A stretch of 64,000 nucleotides of DNA from Owenia fusiformis (taxonomy: Eukaryota; Annelida; Polychaeta; Sabellida; Oweniidae): NCBI GenBank assembly GCA_903813345.2, contig CAIIXF020000001.1:24417915-24481914 (forward strand), read 5' to 3'. Position numbers and translations under genes: made by a program. Positions 10,971-21,633 of the stretch are shown here, one piece after another. The notes below the pieces were generated by a model. That model was not told the DNA's origin. It was given only the letters and a program-made list of their open reading frames with translations, and searched no databases. Numbering within the stretch: the stretch's first letter is position 1; every line of letters starts with the position of its first letter.

Positions 10971-11831
10971 TCAAAACCAGCTTGACAAGCGAACTGCCAG
11001 CTTAGGTTTACAGTGTGTACACAATTCTATAGAATCAATCTTATTCTGATCTCGGAAATCATGTCTTTTTAAGTTATTTCCTTTGATCTGACTTTCACCA
11101 TCTCCATTTTGATTCATAGGACTCTTATAAGTCTTTGTGTGTTTTGTTGATGTATACGGTACGGTACCTACATCCGGTTCGGCACCAACTTCCGGTACGA
11201 AACACATTTCCGGTTCGTTACCAACTTCCGGTTCGCGTACTTTGGTTTCATTTACACACCCTATACTACTTTCGTTTTTAATAAATTTTCCAGAAATAAC
11301 CATTTCGTGTTTTCCAGGAACAAAAATGGATTTTGCTACCACTATTCTATTTACAATACCATCGCCATCGTTTTCAAAGACATTTCTGTTCTCTTTCCTA
11401 GATAATTGTAACATATTTGACTTAAAATCTATATTACAATGATACTTTTCAAGTACGTCTGTACCAAATAACGCGTCACAATCAATGTCAGCAACAATCA
11501 CATCGTGCTGTATTTCTAGTGCATCCATCATGATATTCAATTTACATGAACCATGCACTGTCATTGGCCTTCCATCTGCCACTTTATATACATTATTTAC
11601 ATCATTTAGCAACGGTCTATTGCCGTTAGCACGTACTTCCACAAACACATCATACGATATAATAGTAACATCACAACCACTATCTACACAAAATTTTACA
11701 CGTTTATTATTTACAAAACTATTTACAAATATTCCATTTGGTTCTTTATACATAGGTACTGTAACACATGTCCCATTTTCGTTACAGTTGGCTGAGTTCT
11801 GGGACTCTGCCTCAGCCATCGTTAGTTTCCC
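10971..11831 (-). CDS. Gypsy protease, entered by -1 frameshift from gag
   Basis: This frame overlaps the end of gag and is entered at the slippery site 11831-11825. The retropepsin-type active site FCVDSGCDVTIIS (Asp-Ser-Gly) is followed downstream by ALFGTDVLEKY, the expected C-terminal pattern of Ty3/gypsy proteases. A Glu-Pro-Val-rich linker follows, coded near 11140-11240. Protease cleaves the Gag and Gag-Pol precursors. The frame is open for about 287 codons after the shift and closes at 10971, where the inserted non-coding DNA begins. There is no convincing start codon of its own, which fits frameshift expression. Confidence 0.85.
   Translation of the reverse strand, partial: GKLTMAEAESQNSANCNENGTCVTVPMYKEPNGIFVNSFVNNKRVKFCVDSGCDVTIISYDVFVEVRANGNRPLLNDVNNVYKVADGRPMTVHGSCKLNIMMDALEIQHDVIVADIDCDALFGTDVLEKYHCNIDFKSNMLQLSRKENRNVFENDGDGIVNRIVVAKSIFVPGKHEMVISGKFIKNESSIGCVNETKVREPEVGNEPEMCFVPEVGAEPDVGTVPYTSTKHTKTYKSPMNQNGDGESQIKGNNLKRHDFRDQNKIDSIELCTHCKPKLAVRLSSWF
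11770..11831 (-). promoter_or_regulatory. Programmed -1 ribosomal frameshift signal, gag-pro
   Basis: On the minus strand the heptamer GGGAAAC (11831-11825) sits in the phase G GGA AAC relative to gag and is followed at once by the gag stop TAA (11824-11822). After a 7-nt spacer, GGCTGAG (11817-11811) pairs with CTCAGCC (11796-11790). The loop sequence GTCCCA (11805-11800) pairs with TGGGAC (11775-11770), giving an H-type pseudoknot. Slippery heptamer, spacer length and pseudoknot all match retroviral -1 frameshift sites. Confidence 0.8.
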
Positions 11832-12820
11832 TGTTTGATTACTTTTGGATTCGTACACCGATCTTTAAAATGTCCAAATTCCAAGCAATTCCAACATTGT
11901 ATCTCCTCCATGGAATATCGTTTCTTCTTACTATCATCCTGTTTGTTCTTCATGTTCATCTTTGACATTGATTCCTCTATTCATGTCAGCGTTTTCTTTA
12001 GTTCTGCTATTTCATCGTTACTATTAGTGATCGCCCTTACATTACTAGTGATACTAGAAGCACTTCTTCTTTGTCTTTCCGCAAGATGGAATGCCTCTAT
12101 TTCCATAGCCGCCAGCACAGCATCTTCCAAATTATTTGGCTTCTTCATCTGTACTGTGAAACGTGTCTGTTCATCTGGTAACCCTTCAATGAACTGATTC
12201 AATGCGATAGACTCTCGTACATCAACATCCCAATATGGATGTGCTCTCGCAACCAGTCGTCTAATAGCTTGTCCTAATTCTTGATACGTTTCATTGGCTT
12301 GCTTCTGTCTAGCTTTAAGTTGAGCTTTAAACAAATCAGCTTGGCCCTGCGAATCAAAACGTCTAGCCATCGCTTGTGTTAAAGACACGAATGACTGTCT
12401 CTCTGTTGCATTCATATCACATAAATACTGCTGAGCGATTCCGCTTAAACTAACTACTAGATGTGCTGCTTTCCCATCGTCATCCCAATTATTTATAACT
12501 GCACATGATTCAAAATGCATCAACCAGTCTCTCCAACTAACAGACTGACCATCATATTTATCAGGCTTCACTCTCTGCTTGTTGCCAGATGGATATACAG
12601 CAGTTGCATTATATAATGGAACTGGATTTTCATTATTTGAAAGCATCTCATTTCCCAAAGATACATCACGATTTTCATTTCTCGTCATTGAATTTTCATT
12701 CGAATTGTGACCATTAACACTTGTCAAAGGATGACCATGTAAATCACTAGACAATTGCCGAGCCATATTCCCACAAACAGCCTGGCCATTGACATTCTTA
12801 ACTTCAAAATGTTGGTCCAT
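11822..12820 (-). CDS. Gypsy Gag with zinc knuckle, interrupted by an in-frame TGA
   Basis: From the ATG at 12820 the frame runs 279 codons to TGA at 11983-11981. It then continues open in the same frame to TAA at 11824-11822. The first part has the Ty3/gypsy gag signature (SWRDWLMHFESCAVINNWDD, then YLCDMNATERQSF). The second part carries one CCHC zinc knuckle, CWNCLEFGHFKDRC (C-x2-C-x4-H-x4-C), which in this family binds RNA. Gag would form the capsid of the virus-like particle. The TGA separates capsid from nucleocapsid and is most simply a mutation in this copy. Confidence 0.88.
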
Positions 12821-12899
12821 TCAATCTTAGCAGCAAAGGCATTTATAATTTTCTTCAAATCATGACCAATATTTACTTTTCCTTGCAGTTAAAAAATGT

Positions 12900-14335
12900 G
12901 TTCATAAATATTTTATTTAGATGCTATTTTTGATTTAAAATGTGCTATATTATATTATATAAATTATGTAATACTTTAAATGTTTATTTTGAGTTGGATT
13001 GTCTAAGTTTTTTGTCCAAATTTCTTGAATACATTTCATCAGTATTTTGTAAAGCAACATTCTAAATTCTAATTTGCTGTTCATGCTTTGGTACCCCAGA
13101 AGTATATTTTTCCAAGTAATATCCACCTTTAGTGTTTCACTTAGAATATTCCATAGATTTTTAATTAGGCCTAACACACAATCATATAATAAATGTCTTA
13201 TGTCTTGTACAACATTACATTCACTACATTCTTTTGGTACATTCATATTCCACTTATTTACCAGTCTTCCACAGGCTAAGAAATTATGTAATACTTTAAA
13301 GTTAAATTCTGATCACTTTTGGCATTCGATATCTTTTATCTTGTTTTTGTATATATTTCTAAAAGTGATTCTATCGTTCTGAATATTGAACGATTTTGTC
13401 CAATCTGCTTCCATCCTTGGTCTAATAAATTTGTCTTTCAATAGGATTTCATAAAAGAACTTTGAACGTAATTTCTCAAGGTTTTCATATTTATCATTTC
13501 TAAATACGTAGGAAAGAGTTTGAATGCATTTTGTTAACATTTTTCATACTTTGTTTACTCTCATATTTAATATTGTGCAAAGCAAGTCTAATTTTTAAAT
13601 ATTTGGTCATCCAATTTTGCTTATTCTAGTCTTAACTATTCTCTCGTCAAAAAGTCCTTGACATAAATAAAATCTGCATTTATCCAATTTTTCGTGTATA
13701 AGATTTCTTTCCTATATAAAAACCGTTTGTTTAGCCATAAAACATCTGTTCCAGGATGTTTATTTTTCTTTATTTCTTTACATCTATTGTATGCACAAAA
13801 GACATGTTTGTAGAACTTATAGTGATCTAAAATCTTAACATTTTCGTCAAAATTGGTTTTGTGAAAATCATTTATTGTAAAACCAAGCTTATTTATGATA
13901 AATTCTGGAATCATTTTAACCGGTGTGTTTGTTGTTTTTATACGAGGTGCCCATGCAGCTTTTAAAGCATCAATTTTACATTGAATGTCTACCAGATTAA
14001 TCCCACCATCAAATATATTTCCAATTAAAGTATTTCGTTTTACCCAATCCTTATTCCATAGAAAACCGAAAATAATTTTATTTATTCTTTTAACAATATC
14101 ATCGGGTACATCTAGAATACTTAAATTGTACACTACTTTTGAAATTCCAAGAGTGTTAATAACATGTGCTTTCCATGATTCAAAAGGTTTTTCAAAGTTG
14201 TTAGTCTTGTTATCCCAGTTTTTTTCGTTGCACAAAGTTTTGTCATTTCCAATATATATTCCCAGACATTTAACAGGTTCTACTCCCTATTTTTTTCATA
14301 TTGATCCACAATATTTCTAAAATTAATTTTATATA
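12900..14335 (-). pseudogene. L1-like LINE ORF2 C-terminal fragment, decayed
   Basis: On the minus strand, read from about 14290, is the end of a non-LTR reverse transcriptase: VEPVKCLGIYIGNDK, then a block with HVINTLGISKVVYNLS and VKRINKIIFGFLWN. These are typical of L1-clade proteins after the palm. The frame breaks between about 13636 and 13540. A second section (13540-12950) has one in-frame TGA at 13315-13313. It ends with a Cys-rich zf-RVT-like module (CSECN followed by HLLYDC). An AATAAA lies downstream at about 12920. It is 5'-truncated and sits directly upstream of the gypsy gag. L1 clade is likely but family-level assignment is not possible by eye. Confidence 0.82.
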
Positions 14336-14544
14336 TGGCACTTAAACCATATTTAGTATTTCCAAGGGTTTTAATTTTTAGTTGAAATCATTGAAAGTTA
14401 CTTTAAGGTGGAAACTAATAAATGCTTTATCAAATTACCATCAATCAATTGTGATCAATTTTCTAGATTTAGGTTTGGGATGCACAAGGAAATTAATCAC
14501 CCGAAGGCAAACATGATCTAAACTACTCATATTGTATTTGAATA

Positions 14545-15455
14545 GCTGTTGGCACAGTTAGTCTTATTAAAAAGACATATAAATACAAATAAAACTAGAA
14601 GGGATATGCAAATCTTGAGATTTATGTATCGTGTTAAGCACAATTTATGTCCAAATTATATAATCGAAATTTTCGAACCCCTTAAACGTCAAAATCAAAG
14701 AATATTAAGATATAATTTAGACTACCCTTAAAATGTTCAGATAAACTGAAAAACTCACCAGTTTTTAATTGTGCATCAATGTGGAACAAAGCTTCTCAGT
14801 ATCTTAAAGATAGCCAAAGTCTCTCCAGCTTCGAAAATTGTCAAAAGAAACTGATTCAAACATTAAAACCTAATCTTGACACTATCACGAGCTTAAAGCT
14901 AAGCAGGAACTTTTAAACAGAAATTTTAATGAACAGATTCAGAGTAGATTTGGTTTTTAAAGCACAACTATATGCTCACAATTTTACAACATTAAACACT
15001 CCAAACTGCACATTGAGATTACCTAAGACCTCAAAACATGTTTTTTCAGATGCCCTCAAAAGTACTGCAATTAGAACAATGCTTTTTAATAAGTTATCAA
15101 GATATAATCCGCAAACTATCAAAAACGAAAACCAAATAATGCATTTTTGAAATATGGAAGTAACGACCTCTCACCCTTACAAAAGAAGAAATACTTTATA
15201 AACGTGGCAAGACCATATAAAAGAAGATCCCTTCCATGGTTTTCACCACTATCTGCCCTTGTTGAACCAATGACTTGACACCTATTCATTCTTATTCTTA
15301 GCCAGAATCCCCCAGATAGCCTCATTGTACTTAATGTTGTTCATAATTAGCTCATGTTTGAAATATTGTTATCTTTAAGCTTGGCCTATAATGCCTTTTT
15401 GGCGATTGGCAGGCCATCTGATGTAAAATAAGATTTATGAAATAAATAGATAACC
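14545..15455 (+). pseudogene. Second LINE C-terminal fragment, opposite orientation, decayed
   Basis: The plus-strand coding remnant has RRDMQILRFMYRVKHNLCP, then after a frameshift near 14725 SPVFNCASMWNKASQYL and SLSSFENCQKKLIQTL. This matches the common C-terminal pattern of CR1/RTE-type LINEs (yl-xLF, then an RxxxF-xxxA-xxWNxLP-like block). A further open stretch (LRLPKTSKHVFSDALKS at about 15020-15070, then KYGSNDLSPLQKKKYF at about 15150-15200 in another frame) may belong to the same or a second fragment. A 3'-tail-like AAATAAATAGATAA lies at about 15440. Confidence 0.6.
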
Positions 15456-18400
15456 ACATAATATTAAATAAAAAAACTACCAAGACAGTAGCGTAACACA
15501 AATAGTGTGCAATATATCAGCTGCAGAAGACATGCTATAATTAATGTTGATAAATTGAAAAATTCCATCTATCCTTTTGAAGATCATTTGTACCTAAGCC
15601 AATTGATGTAGTGGATACATTTTCAAAGAATTAATTCTTGTTAAACATAATTGAAGCTCATGAGGACTATTACTTTATTGGAATATTTCCTGTTCAATTG
15701 TTGGCTTGAAGAGTGTAAAACGTTCCTTCTGGAGTATCATTACATCGGTCATGAACCTACTTTATTTTATATAGAATAGACGATTTCAATAAACCCTGCC
15801 ATCGTATGGTACATCAAATAAGCTTTTTTATATAGTTTAGACTGCTGATGTTTTTAAGTGAACTTTAAAAAAAATTAGAAATAGGCCTTAGTTAATCCTA
15901 TTTTTGCTTTTGCTACATCAAGAAGCTTTGATGATGTCATAAATTGTACTTTTAAAAATTAGCGATGGGCCTAAGTTAAATTTATTATTTTTTTACTTAG
16001 ACAAATTGCTACCTTCAACCTATGGCATCATCAATCTAGCAAATATGTATGAGTTTAGGGAAATATACAACAAATACAATGCAGGCAATGACCTGCATCC
16101 ATTTGAGATTGGCCCGATACTCAACATAATACATACATGGCATAAGTGTGCCAAAAGGTCAACCGCTCATCATAGTCCATAACACTAACCAAGTGGAAAG
16201 CGAAGATGATAAGATATATGATGTTAAGATATATTAAAAACGTATTTATACAGATGTTAGATGTTAGCTATCCTTTGTGGGATCTTTTAATATATTATCC
16301 CTATCAAAAAAGAATCAATCGAAAGTTTCTTTTGCAATTTACCCTGAGCACATTACATCATGCATCATACACGTAAAATGTTTTGTCATACTAGGATTAG
16401 CAAGTTGCATTCTCTCAATTTGTATTTCATCTTCTAGAATATACTGAATATCCATTTGATATAAGATAACAAATATAATGTTATATTATTAAACTTAATT
16501 ACCTTTTATTTAATCAGCACGAGTCAATTGCTAATAAATTTTCTTCTAGAGTCATACGCTAAAGCCTCGAATCACAAATAACAGAGTATGTATTTCATTG
16601 TTCAAAGCAGTCTTATGATGTTTTGGGTTTAGTTCAGTTTAGGATAATATATTATTAGAGAACAAATTAGAGCATTACCAATTGTTACTTTCAACTTTCA
16701 TCTTATAATGGAGATGGCATAACTATCTCCAATATTAAGTCACAGCTACTATTTAGATCATATAACTGCAATACAATGCCCCCTTATATTATGATATGGC
16801 TATTGTTCGAATCTTTGGGCTATAGGGTACATGACAAAAGAGTTGGATTTGGATATTGACTATTTAAGAACGCTAATTGGATTTGAATGGAATTCTACTC
16901 CACATCATTTATGACTAAATACTTTATCTTATTGACATTGTTTCTTTGTCTGGTTGTACTTTCAGATGGTCGCTTTTTAACTTACTTAAAAACCGATTTT
17001 CCATTTTTTCTGGTAATTGTGATTTCTATTTCCCATTTGAAAGGTCATATTCACTGTTTTTATAACAAAATGAATGTTCTTCAGTTGGGGAAAATTTTCA
17101 TTTTCACCACAAAAGAGGTCGAATTTGTGTCCAAATATTTTACCCATATGTTACTAAAACGCGAATCAGTTACGACTATATATACATCCAAAGGCCTCAA
17201 CAATCGAGTGAGAAATCCCTAACATTAGTAGGACCTTTACACAACGCAACCAAGGCATTGAGAAATTCACCAGAAAACTTCCTTTTATGAAAGTAAAAAT
17301 TCCCTAATTGGAAGTTCATCCATTTTGTAACGTAAGATGTAACATTTTTATAGCCAGGTTTGGACCAGTAATATTGTTCCTAGATTAAGTTATTTGGAAA
17401 CGTCTTTTGCTTTTCTTTAAATCCAGATATGAATGTAGATATTATTCATTTCCTTTTAAGGATATTACATTTTCATGCAATAATCCATTTCAACTGCTCT
17501 AGAGGAGGACTTAAATATATCAAAAAGGTATTTTAGTGTCCTTTTTGAAATGGTTTCATAAAGCTTCAAGGTTCTGCCTGAAAATGTGGGCATAATATTA
17601 TTCCGTGTAATTAATTTTCTATTGAATCTGGGATTCACATAGGAGTAATTGTGGAAGGGATTGTATTATCCAATTCCTTTTCAGTTTTCAATACGCAAAT
17701 TATATTTTTGTTTACGTGCAAAGAACTTGATGCGTGCAGCTTGGAAGTCAACTTCATTTGGAAGGTTTTTAATTGAGGGAATTATCAAGGTGAAGGCTGC
17801 TTTTCTTTGTTGTACCTGGTTTGCTTGATTACTTACCGATTCTCGATCTCTGATTTTCAAATCTAGGTTTTATTCCAACTTGAAACACCTAGGTATTTAC
17901 TTTAGCTATTTACTACACAAAATTTATTAATTCAAATAGTTTGTGTGAACATAATATGAAAATTTCGAATTCTTATGAGACATTTTAAGCCCAGATGTAT
18001 CCTAACCAAACCAAATCACAGAAATAAGATTAAATACAATATTTGTAGTCAATTCACGTAGGACACATTTATAATTTAAAGCTGTCTAGAAGTTATGTTG
18101 TCATTATCAATAGAAAAAAGAGATCATTTTGATTGTGTAGCGGGAATAAGTTACAGCACTTGCTGATGGATTAGTATGAGGGTTTTTTCATTCATGTGTA
18201 CACTTTGTATGGAAATGATTGCCAAATACTTCAAAACGCATATACATTTAGCATTTACACATATATATGATTAGCGAATTATGTTCTTGTTTTCAAAGAC
18301 ATCGATAGGGCTAACCTATTTTAGATTCCATCAGGGATGTATTATTATCTAATCGTCTGTCCAGACATTCATGAAATAGGCATAAACAATTCTAGGTTTT

Positions 18401-19190
18401 CTATGTTTGCGCCTTTATCCACCTGGGTGATCTTGTGTCGTCCTCATACAGAAAGTAATATATCCTGCTAAGCCTGCTACCCACTGAACTCATTCCAATG
18501 CAAATCTCCTTTGGTAACATCACGTTTATGCATTAGGGATCATTACTGTGATGGCTATAGTGCTATTTGCTTGGACATGAAGGTCAGCAGTCATTTCTTA
18601 AATGTCCGTGTTCTTTTTTTATACATTCGTCATTTACGCTGTTATATGAATAAGTTAATATAGGTATCGAATGAACATAACTTTCAAAGAAATGTTTACT
18701 CCATCAATTAAATGTTCTATTCACTGCATACGGGATGTAAAAATTGGGTTGCGTAGGGAGGGGAAAATGTTCCTTTTTAGGGGAGTCTCACGGAAACAAC
18801 CCCATGTCCAGGTATGATCTTCCACCCTAATCAACCAGAGAAAATAAGAAAAATTCCGATGAGCTCCTATCTTGGTCCTCTACATCAATGCATTGACGGG
18901 CCAATATCACATCATATTTAAAGTTCTGTTTCCTCACTGTAAATAAAGAACTCATCTGACGGTGGCCAAAATGCCCCAATACGTCCGCTGAAAAATGAAT
19001 GTAGTCCCAACACAATTGTGATAATGACGAGTCCGTAAGTATAGTTGTCATTTTTTGCAATGATAACATGCCATTTCTTCTAAAAATGCGTTCATTTGGG
19101 TTATCTGAAGGAAAACTTCGAGTCAAGCGGCGTATTAATTTTGGCTTATTTTTTGTGAATTTCAATTTCTTTCGGCAGAGAGATGGGGTA
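15456..19190. other. Long AT-rich stretch without a supported gene
   Basis: No gene found on either strand. A diverged direct repeat of about 50 bp occurs at about 15861-15910 and 15949-16000 (AATTAG-GGGCCT-AGTTAA). Open frames here (for example 16887-17222 plus and 18827-19165 minus) have no recognisable domain and look like chance. Confidence 0.55.
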
Positions 19191-19335
19191 GTGTCACACT
19201 GGCGGATCTGTGGTGGGGGGGGGCAGGGGCCCCCTTGGGTGGGCCCAAAAAAATGACATGGTCATTACTGGGCCTTTTGGTCATTACTAGGCCTTTAAGG
19301 GCCTTATTTTTTATTTTAGGCCAAATTTTGAAGAT
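19191..19335. mobile_element. Single end of a probable hAT-type element
   Basis: The sequence CACTGGCGGATCTG at 19197 followed by a G-run and GGGCCCCC resembles the widespread hAT terminal type (CAGTGGCGGATC plus G/C-rich subterminal). No opposite end was seen in the window, so it is a remnant or the other end is too diverged. Confidence 0.45.
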
Positions 19336-20170
19336 AATGAAACACCCTGTATGCAAGATTTATTGAAAATTGTCAATTACGTTTCTATCGCTCGCTCTAA
19401 ATGATATTTTACTATTGCCCTTGTTTTCTAAATGTCGATGAAAGTTTCAATCCAATATGGGAAATACAGTGATCAAATCAGATTTTAGAATGCTGGAGAA
19501 GAAATGGGCACGGAAGCTACATTTTCTCTGCATGAATCTATCATATACCTGTGGTTCGACTTGACGTAATGGATGTTCTTATTTTTAGTATATGGAATCA
19601 GTTTAGATGTTTGTTTGATTTTTGCGGATGAAAGATATTGTGTAAAAACAGATTTTCAGAGAACCTTATTGTATTTTACTGATAAGATTAACCAGGGCCT
19701 TCAACAGTATCCATTTGTGGTTTATAAGTGTTTTTGATTCGTTGAATGTTGGTGATCATGTATCTTAATTTGAAGTTGTTAACTTTTTTACTTTTGATAA
19801 GATCTATATACCCTTGTCTCAAAAAGGTGCATTGATACAGTGACCCGATTCGTCGCTTTATTTAATGGTTGAAATGCTGCGTTTCAACGGTAAGTATCAA
19901 GAATAAGTTAGACCTAATAGAGAAATGTTCCTTTAGCACGAAAGCTTCGAATAGCTGATTTGATTTATTTGGTCTCTCAACCTCCCTGCTCTACTCAGAT
20001 AACAAATTAAACTAAAGACAATACAATTCACTCAAATTTATAGTGAACTCATTCAAAATAGAAAAAATAATCAATATTTTGTCATTCTGACTGCTTTTTG
20101 TAAATACATGTTGGGTTAAGACTTCATATCAATTCGACAAATTGTCTTTTCCTGCAATTGTACAGTGGTA
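19336..20170. other. AT-rich spacer
   Basis: No gene or clear repeat seen. Confidence 0.5.
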
Positions 20171-20356
20171 TCACGCCAAGTGATAGGAAAATGAATGGAG
20201 GCGTTAGTAGCCGATTTCTGCTAGAAAATTCAGCAAGTTTGCAAGATTTATTTTTTCATGAGAAAGTTGACGAATAAATCGCTAAATGAATAAGTGTATG
20301 GCATGGTGAAATCTTTTAGGTATCACTGTCCTGCTTCCCCAAGATATCAATTCTAT
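20171..20356 (+). mobile_element. Diverged arm of the 1-kb palindrome family
   Basis: This segment aligns by eye with the left arm of the palindrome at 39862. Shared blocks include CGATTTCTGC-AGAAAA, AGATTTATTTTTTCA-GAGAAA, CCAAATGAATA with GCTAAATGAATA, and GCATGG. Identity looks like two thirds. Only one arm is present, so it is an old or truncated family member. Confidence 0.65.
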
Positions 20357-20501
20357 ATATCTCTGTTATGTACTTGAAAACTCACTTCTCATATGATAAA
20401 TCATTTTATTGTCCAGAACTAATTTTGTTCCATGACAATACAACTAACAAAATACTCCCAAAATAAAATCAATCTAGATAAACAGGTTACGGGCGACATT
20501 A

Positions 20502-20990
20502 CCGGATTTTCTCGCATATAAGCCCTGGGCGTATAACTGAAAGAAGGGGTTATTTCGTCTGTTATTTTACCTCTTATTTTTCGCCCATGGGCGTATGAGT
20601 GTACTACTTTCGATTTTTGGCCCAGCGGGCGTAAAGGTGAGAAGAGCTGATGAATACAATGGTTCCTCAAAGACTACCGTACCTACTGTTGTAGTCCTAC
20701 AGCATGTTTTGTAAGAATTATAAAGGAAATGTCACCTACAACCTTGGACTTATGTTGAAACAAAGTAACAACAGAACGATCCACCACTGCCACTTACGGC
20801 ACAGCGTTGAACTTAATGTTGAAACAAAGTAACGACAGAACGATCTGCCAGTGACAAAATACTCTTGAATTTATTGAAAAAAATCAATAAATAGTCATTT
20901 TTTATAGGCCCATGGGCGTATAAGCGTACTACATTCGATTTTTGGCCCATGGGCCTAAATTTAGGGGGGCGTATATGCGAGAAAATCCGG
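20502..20990. mobile_element. 489-bp MITE with CCGGATTTTCTCGCATATA termini, TA target duplication
   Basis: The left end CCGGATTTTCTCGCATATAA and the right end TATATGCGAGAAAATCCGG are inverted and both are flanked by TA (20500-20501 and 20991-20992). This fits a Tc1/mariner/pogo-type non-autonomous element. Subterminal blocks with GGGCGTAT and CGATTTTTGGCCCA are repeated. A direct repeat (TTGAAACAAAGTAAC followed by ACAGAACGATC) lies in the middle. No transposase is present. Confidence 0.85.
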
Positions 20991-20992
20991 TA

Positions 20993-21628
20993 TGCAGCAA
21001 TTCATAGAAATGTGTGTTGCTATGATCGTACCCCATTGGAAATTTTGTCGCGAACTTCGAATTTCCCCTGTCACAAATTTTTGCTAATTTTCCATAACAT
21101 TTGGAACACTCCTAACACTCAAATTTTTTTGTTTGTCTTTGAACCTTTTATTTTAGAAAATACAATGGATTTAGAAAATATGTGTGATTTTTCAATTTAC
21201 TGCGAAAAAATAGCACAAAATTAAACATATTATTTTATTCAAGTCATCTAAACTTTATTCATTCAAATTCTCCAGGCATATGTTTAAATAAAGATTATCT
21301 TTGAGAGATTGTATTTTCATTTGCAACAACTTCATATTTAGCATGTGAATGTTGTTGTTGAATATAAGAGTTAAGATCTGCTTTTTATCGTCGTTCAGGC
21401 CATTGAAAAACCTGTCTATTACGAACCTGACTGGTTCTGCAGATTCTGAACTTGGCAACATCACTCTTTAATACCATATTTATCAGTTTCAGTTGCATGA
21501 TTTGCAATCTTGCAAATGCCTCTGTTGTAAGGTACCATTAAGTGCTCAAAGACTTCAAATGGCCAAGGACCAACAGTTGTGCGGCCATAATCGTCCGTGG
21601 GTGAACAAGGCGGATACCGACTGATTAC
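20993..21628. other. AT-rich spacer
   Basis: No supported gene. Short open frames near 20949-21464 lack recognisable features. Confidence 0.5.
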
Positions 21629-21633
21629 ACTCT

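Larger units (their letters stand above)
5789..12850 (-). mobile_element. Defective Ty3/gypsy LTR retrotransposon, no recognisable LTRs
   Basis: Read on the minus strand the order is gag (12820-11822), protease (from the frameshift at 11831 to 10971), RT and RNase H (about 9270-7650) and integrase (7648-5942). This protease-RT-RNase H-integrase order is the Ty3/gypsy order. I found no long direct repeats at the ends. The 5' side runs into a LINE fragment near 12900 and the 3' side into the zinc-finger gene. The copy is broken: gag has an internal stop, 1.7 kb of non-coding DNA separates protease from RT, RT and RNase H have deletions, and integrase is in a different frame. Confidence 0.9.

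Noticed and set aside
12961-13302. A 20-bp word AATTATGTAATACTTTAAA occurring twice in the LINE fragment
   Set aside because: AT-rich and within decayed LINE sequence. Could be slippage but carries little information.
18827-19165. 112-codon minus-strand frame
   Set aside because: No domain, no splice or start support. Kept only as a possible exon to check with RNA-seq.
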